Assembly: GCF_003594875.1 (NCBI RefSeq) | Contig: NZ_QZEY01000001.1 | Span: 806,001 to 870,000, forward strand | Direction: 5' to 3' | Origin: Bailinhaonella thermotolerans | Lineage (GTDB): Bacteria; Actinomycetota; Actinomycetes; Streptosporangiales; Streptosporangiaceae | DNA length: 64,000 nucleotides | Part shown: piece by piece, positions 61,173 through 64,000 of the stretch | Layout: each line of letters starts with the position of its first letter | Position numbering within the stretch: position 1 is the first letter of the stretch | Position numbers and translations under genes: made by a program | Notes under the pieces: generated by a model | Seen by the model: the letters and a program-made list of their open reading frames with translations, nothing else | What the model was told of the DNA's origin: nothing | Databases searched by the model: none

Positions 61173-62039
61173 GTGGCGTCGCAGTGGGATGGCTCAGGGC
61201 GGGACCTCCCCGCCGCGTTCATGAATCCGGGGCCGTTCATGAATCCGGTGACCTCGTCGTTCACCGATTTCGTCGCCTCGTACGCGCCGGACCTGCTGCC
61301 TGGGCGGCGTCCTCTGCCGGCCGGGGCGGTGGGCGACGAGATCCCGCACGCCACCACGATCGTCGCGCTGGCGTGCGCGGGCGGCGTGGTGATCGCGGGT
61401 GACCGCCGGGCCACGTCCGGCAACCTCATCGCCCAGCGTGACATCGAGAAGGTGTTCCGCACCGACGACTACTCCGCGATGGGCATCGCGGGCGTCGCCA
61501 GCATGGGCATCGAGCTGGCCCGGCTCTACGGCGTGGAGCTGGAGCACTACGAGAAGATGGAGGGCCGCGAGCTCTCCGTGGAGGGCAAGGCCAACCGCCT
61601 GGCCACCATGATCCGCGGCAACCTCGCGGCGGCCATGCAGGGCCTGGTGGTCGTGCCGCTGTTCGTCGCCTACGACAGCGAGCGCGACGCCGGGCGCATC
61701 TTCAACTACGACGTGAGCGGCGGCCCCTACGAGGCGCGCGGCTTCCACGCCATCGGGTCCGGCTCGCTCTTCGCGCGCGGCTCCCTCAAGAAGCTCTACC
61801 GCGAGGGCATGTCCGCCGAGGACGCCGTGCTCGCGGCCATCCAGTCCCTCTACGACGCGGCGGACGACGACTCGGCCACCGGCGGGCCCGACGTGACCCG
61901 CAAGATCTGGCCGATCGTCGCGGTCATCACGGCCGAGGGTTTCCGGCGGTACTCCGACGAGGAGGTCGCCGCCAATGTCCAGACGGTGCTCGACGGGCGC
62001 ATGGGCGACCCGGACGGCCCCACCGCCCCGCTGCGTTAA
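61173..62039 (+). CDS. prcB: 20S proteasome beta subunit
   Basis: The 288-residue product is PrcB. A propeptide of 60 residues precedes the catalytic threonine in [27 protein letters not shown] (Thr61), and the beta-subunit pattern continues with [26 protein letters not shown] and [19 protein letters not shown]. The propeptide is removed during assembly and exposes the nucleophile. The GTG start is chosen because GGAGGGAGAC precedes it and it gives a usual propeptide length. It is followed by prcA after 12 bp. Confidence 0.96.
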   Translation: MASQWDGSGRDLPAAFMNPGPFMNPVTSSFTDFVASYAPDLLPGRRPLPAGAVGDEIPHATTIVALACAGGVVIAGDRRATSGNLIAQRDIEKVFRTDDYSAMGIAGVASMGIELARLYGVELEHYEKMEGRELSVEGKANRLATMIRGNLAAAMQGLVVVPLFVAYDSERDAGRIFNYDVSGGPYEARGFHAIGSGSLFARGSLKKLYREGMSAEDAVLAAIQSLYDAADDDSATGGPDVTRKIWPIVAVITAEGFRRYSDEEVAANVQTVLDGRMGDPDGPTAPLR

Positions 62040-62051
62040 GGAGGTCCGGCC

Positions 62052-62918
62052 ATGACCATGCCGTTCTACGTCCCGACCGAACAGTCGATGCGGGACAAGG
62101 CCGACTACGCGCGCAAGGGCATCGCGCGGGGCCGCTCCGTCGTCGTGCTCCAGTACGCCGACGGCATCCTGTTCGTCGCGCCCAACCCGTCGCGGGCGCT
62201 CCACAAGATCAGCGAGATCTACGACCGCATCGGCTTCGCGGCCGCCGGCTCCTACCGCGAGTTCGAGGCGCTGCGCGGCGCGGGCGTGCGCTACGCCGAC
62301 ATCAACGGCTACACCTTCGACCGCCGCGACGTCACCGGCCGCGGCCTGGCGAACTTCTACGCCCAGATGCTCGGCGCGATCTTCACCGAGTCCAGCAAGC
62401 CCTACGAGGTGGAGATCGTCGTGGCCGAGGTGGGCGAGTCCGCCTCCGGCGACCAGATCTACCGCCTGACGTTCGACGGCTCGGTGGTGGACGAGCACGG
62501 CTTCGTCGCCATGGGCGGCCAGGCCGACGCCGTCGCGGGCCGGCTGCGCGAGCGCTACCGCGAGAGCATGACCATGCCCGAGGCCCTGGCCGCCGCGGTG
62601 GCCGCCCTCACCGAGCCCAACGGCGAGGAGATCCCCTCCACCCAGCTCGAAGTGGCCATGCTCGACCGCAAGCGCGAGCACCGCAAGTTCCGCCGCCTCA
62701 CCGGGGCCCGCCTGGAGCGCGCCCTGGAGGAGTCCCGCGCGGCCGCCCCGTCCCAGCAGCCGGCCGAGCCCGCCGAGCCGGGCGGGACCGGCACCGCCGA
62801 GCCCGCCGCGCCGTCGGGCGAGGCGGCCCCGAAGCCGCCCGCCCAGCCCCGTGAGGAGCACCCGCCCACGGGCCCCGAGGGCGAGGGCGACACCGGCTCC
62901 GGCGGCCCCGTCCTCTGA
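62052..62918 (+). CDS. prcA: 20S proteasome alpha subunit
   Basis: The 288-residue product is Prc[42 protein letters not shown] at the N-terminus forms the gate and first helix, and [22 protein letters not shown] follows. It builds the outer rings of the 20S core. The C-terminal 50 residues are a Pro/Glu/Gly-rich tail, longer than the core fold needs and common in actinomycetes. AGGAGG precedes the ATG, overlapping the prcB stop region. A terminator hairpin follows directly. Confidence 0.96.
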   Translation: MTMPFYVPTEQSMRDKADYARKGIARGRSVVVLQYADGILFVAPNPSRALHKISEIYDRIGFAAAGSYREFEALRGAGVRYADINGYTFDRRDVTGRGLANFYAQMLGAIFTESSKPYEVEIVVAEVGESASGDQIYRLTFDGSVVDEHGFVAMGGQADAVAGRLRERYRESMTMPEALAAAVAALTEPNGEEIPSTQLEVAMLDRKREHRKFRRLTGARLERALEESRAAAPSQQPAEPAEPGGTGTAEPAAPSGEAAPKPPAQPREEHPPTGPEGEGDTGSGGPVL

Positions 62919-62941
62919 CCCGCCGGCCCAGCCCGGTCGAG

Positions 62942-62969
62942 GAGGCCCCCGCGTCCGCGCGGGGGCCTC
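62942..62969 (+). terminator. Intrinsic terminator after prcA
   Basis: GAGGCCCCCGCG and CGCGGGGGCCTC form a perfect 12-bp stem with a 4-nt loop, 23 bases after the prcA stop. Confidence 0.8.
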
Positions 62970-63027
62970 TCCCATGCCCGCCCCGCTCCCCCGGCCCCGC
63001 GGCCGTCCCCGCCCGCGCCGCCCTGGG

Positions 63028-63103
63028 CCGTACGGCCACGGGCCCGGTGCGGCGGGCCTGCCGTACGGCCGAGGGCCCGGTGCGGCGGGCCTGCCGTACG
63101 GCG
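63028..63103. repeat. 33-bp tandem repeat, GTACGGC family
   Basis: Two full copies (63028-63060 and 63061-63093) and a 10-bp start of a third share CCGTACGGCC, two variable bases and GGGCCCGGTGCGGCGGGCC. The array lies between the prcA terminator and the methyltransferase gene. Confidence 0.85.
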
Positions 63104-63164
63104 CGGGTTGCGCCGAGGGCGGAACGGGGTGGCGCGGGAGGAGCGGCGGGGGTGCGATGGCCCC

Positions 63165-63827
63165 ATGAGGAGCGCACCGTACGACGAGATCGCCGACTGG
63201 TACGAGACGGAGTTCCTGGCCCGGGCGCGGGGCGCCGACGTGGGCGGGGTAAGGCGGGCCCTGCGCGCGCTGCTCGGGGAGGGCCGCGGGACCTGCCTGG
63301 ACATCGGATGCGGGACCGGGGCCCACGCCGCCGAGCTGCGCGATCTGGGGTGGACGCCGGTCGGGGTGGACGTGTCCGCGCGGATGCTGGAGTACGCCGC
63401 CGGGCGGCTGCCGGTGGCGCGGGCCGACGCGACGCGACTGCCGTTCCGGGACGCCTCCTTCCCCGCCGTGGTCACGGTGATGGCGCACACCGACATGCCC
63501 GGCTACCCGGCGGTGCTGCGGGAGGCGGCGCGGGTGCTGCGGCCGGGGGCGGCGTTCGTCCACGTGGGCGTGCACCCGTGCTTCTGCGGCGGGTTCGCCG
63601 ACCGGTCCGACCCGGGGGCCGTGGTGATCCGGCCGGGCTACCTCACCGGGCACTGGACCACGGACTCCTGGACCGACCAGGGGGTGCGGGCCAGGGTGGG
63701 GGCGGCGCATCTGCCCCTGCCCGCGCTCCTGCACGCCTTCCTGGACGCGGGGCTGGTCCCCGAGCGGTTCGAGGAGGGCGGCGAGCCGGTCCCCTTCGTC
63801 CTGGCGATCCGCGCGCGCCGGGCCTGA
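63165..63827 (+). CDS. Class I SAM-dependent methyltransferase
   Basis: The 220-residue product shows the class I methyltransferase motifs: LDIGCGTGAHAAELRDLGWTPVGVDVSARMLEYA (motif I and the acidic ribose-binding end of strand 2), RADATRLPFRDASFPAVVTVM (motif II/III) and EAARVLRPGAAFVHVGVHP. It belongs to the Methyltransf_11-like group that methylates small molecules. An in-frame ATG three codons earlier has a better GGGGGTG site, so the N-terminus may be MAPMRSAPYDE. Substrate unknown. Downstream lies a hydrolase gene in the same direction. Confidence 0.83.
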   Translation: MRSAPYDEIADWYETEFLARARGADVGGVRRALRALLGEGRGTCLDIGCGTGAHAAELRDLGWTPVGVDVSARMLEYAAGRLPVARADATRLPFRDASFPAVVTVMAHTDMPGYPAVLREAARVLRPGAAFVHVGVHPCFCGGFADRSDPGAVVIRPGYLTGHWTTDSWTDQGVRARVGAAHLPLPALLHAFLDAGLVPERFEEGGEPVPFVLAIRARRA

Positions 63828-63915
63828 CGTACGCCGGGAGCGGAAACCGGGCCCGCCGGTACGCCGCGAGCGGAAACCGGCCAGGGCGGTCCCGGCGCGG
63901 CGAAAGGATGGGGGC

Positions 63916-64000
63916 ATGGAGACGCGCGGGGCGGTGCTGTGGTTTCACGGGGGCGGCTGGAAGGTCCGCGCCCCCGAGGACGGGGCGGCGCTGGCCGCGC
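63916..64000 (+). CDS. Alpha/beta hydrolase, N-terminal fragment
   Basis: The window ends inside this gene. The visible 28 codons read METRGAVLWFHGGGWKVRAP, where HGGGW is the oxyanion-hole motif of hormone-sensitive-lipase-like or BD-FAE carboxylesterases. AAAGGATGGGGG precedes the ATG. Its full length and family cannot be judged from here. Confidence 0.6.
   Translation, partial: METRGAVLWFHGGGWKVRAPEDGAALAA

Overview
The window is very GC-rich DNA (visibly above 70 %) with actinobacterial hallmarks: a PrcB/PrcA proteasome pair, the Pup ligase PafA, the PafB/PafC WYL regulators next to tatA and tatC, SARP and ECF41 regulators, many GTG starts, and 4-nt ATGA/GTGA overlaps between genes. It is a chromosomal piece of an actinomycete, probably of the order Streptosporangiales; the order is an inference. 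I saw no rRNA, tRNA, CRISPR array, insertion sequence or prophage.

Left part (0-13.4 kb): an erythromycin-esterase-like lipoprotein with a 46-residue membrane partner, a hemerythrin protein, a large SARP/ATPase/TPR regulator, a TPR protein divergent from an ACT-domain protein, a LysR/tautomerase/MFS efflux group, and a RecD2 helicase.

13.4-31.4 kb (accessory, secretory flavour): an AT-rich upstream region leads into a two-gene operon of a 905-residue uncharacterised protein and a 415-residue GFSNG hydrolase. Then follow an MHS-type transporter, a tannase-family esterase, a lipase-like protein with an altered nucleophile elbow, a DUF11 repeat protein, a small secreted cysteine protein, a MarR/PEP-synthase-like (rifampin phosphotransferase architecture) operon, lgt and a WrbA flavoprotein. 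Several of these genes end in long perfect hairpins.

31.5-39 kb (housekeeping): a KhtTU-like K+/H+ antiporter, a lipid kinase, tatC, tatA, a 59-residue membrane protein, pafC and pafB, all on the minus strand, and a DUF3866 protein on the plus strand.

39-51 kb (accessory): a SufR-like regulator with a DUF3291 protein, an APH-family kinase, and then the most interesting locus: AraC regulator, 69-residue ten-cysteine peptide, terminator-like hairpin and 17-bp repeats, TlpA-like thioredoxin, ABC exporter and S26 signal-peptidase-like protease. It reads as a maturation and export cassette for a disulfide-rich peptide. Next to it an ECF41 sigma factor and a frameshifted amidohydrolase diverge from identical TGTCACA-N17-CTCT elements.

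51-64 kb: a two-domain FKBP lipoprotein, pafA, an alpha/beta hydrolase, an amidase, a complete carbohydrate-type ABC importer, prcB and prcA, a methyltransferase and the start of another hydrolase. The proteasome genes are thus dispersed over 25 kb, with prcBA inverted relative to pafA and pafBC.

A family of short GTACGGC-core palindromic repeats forms tandem arrays with locally constant period (25, 30, 16, 33 or 27 bp), mostly at gene 3' ends; one array has grown inside a permease gene.
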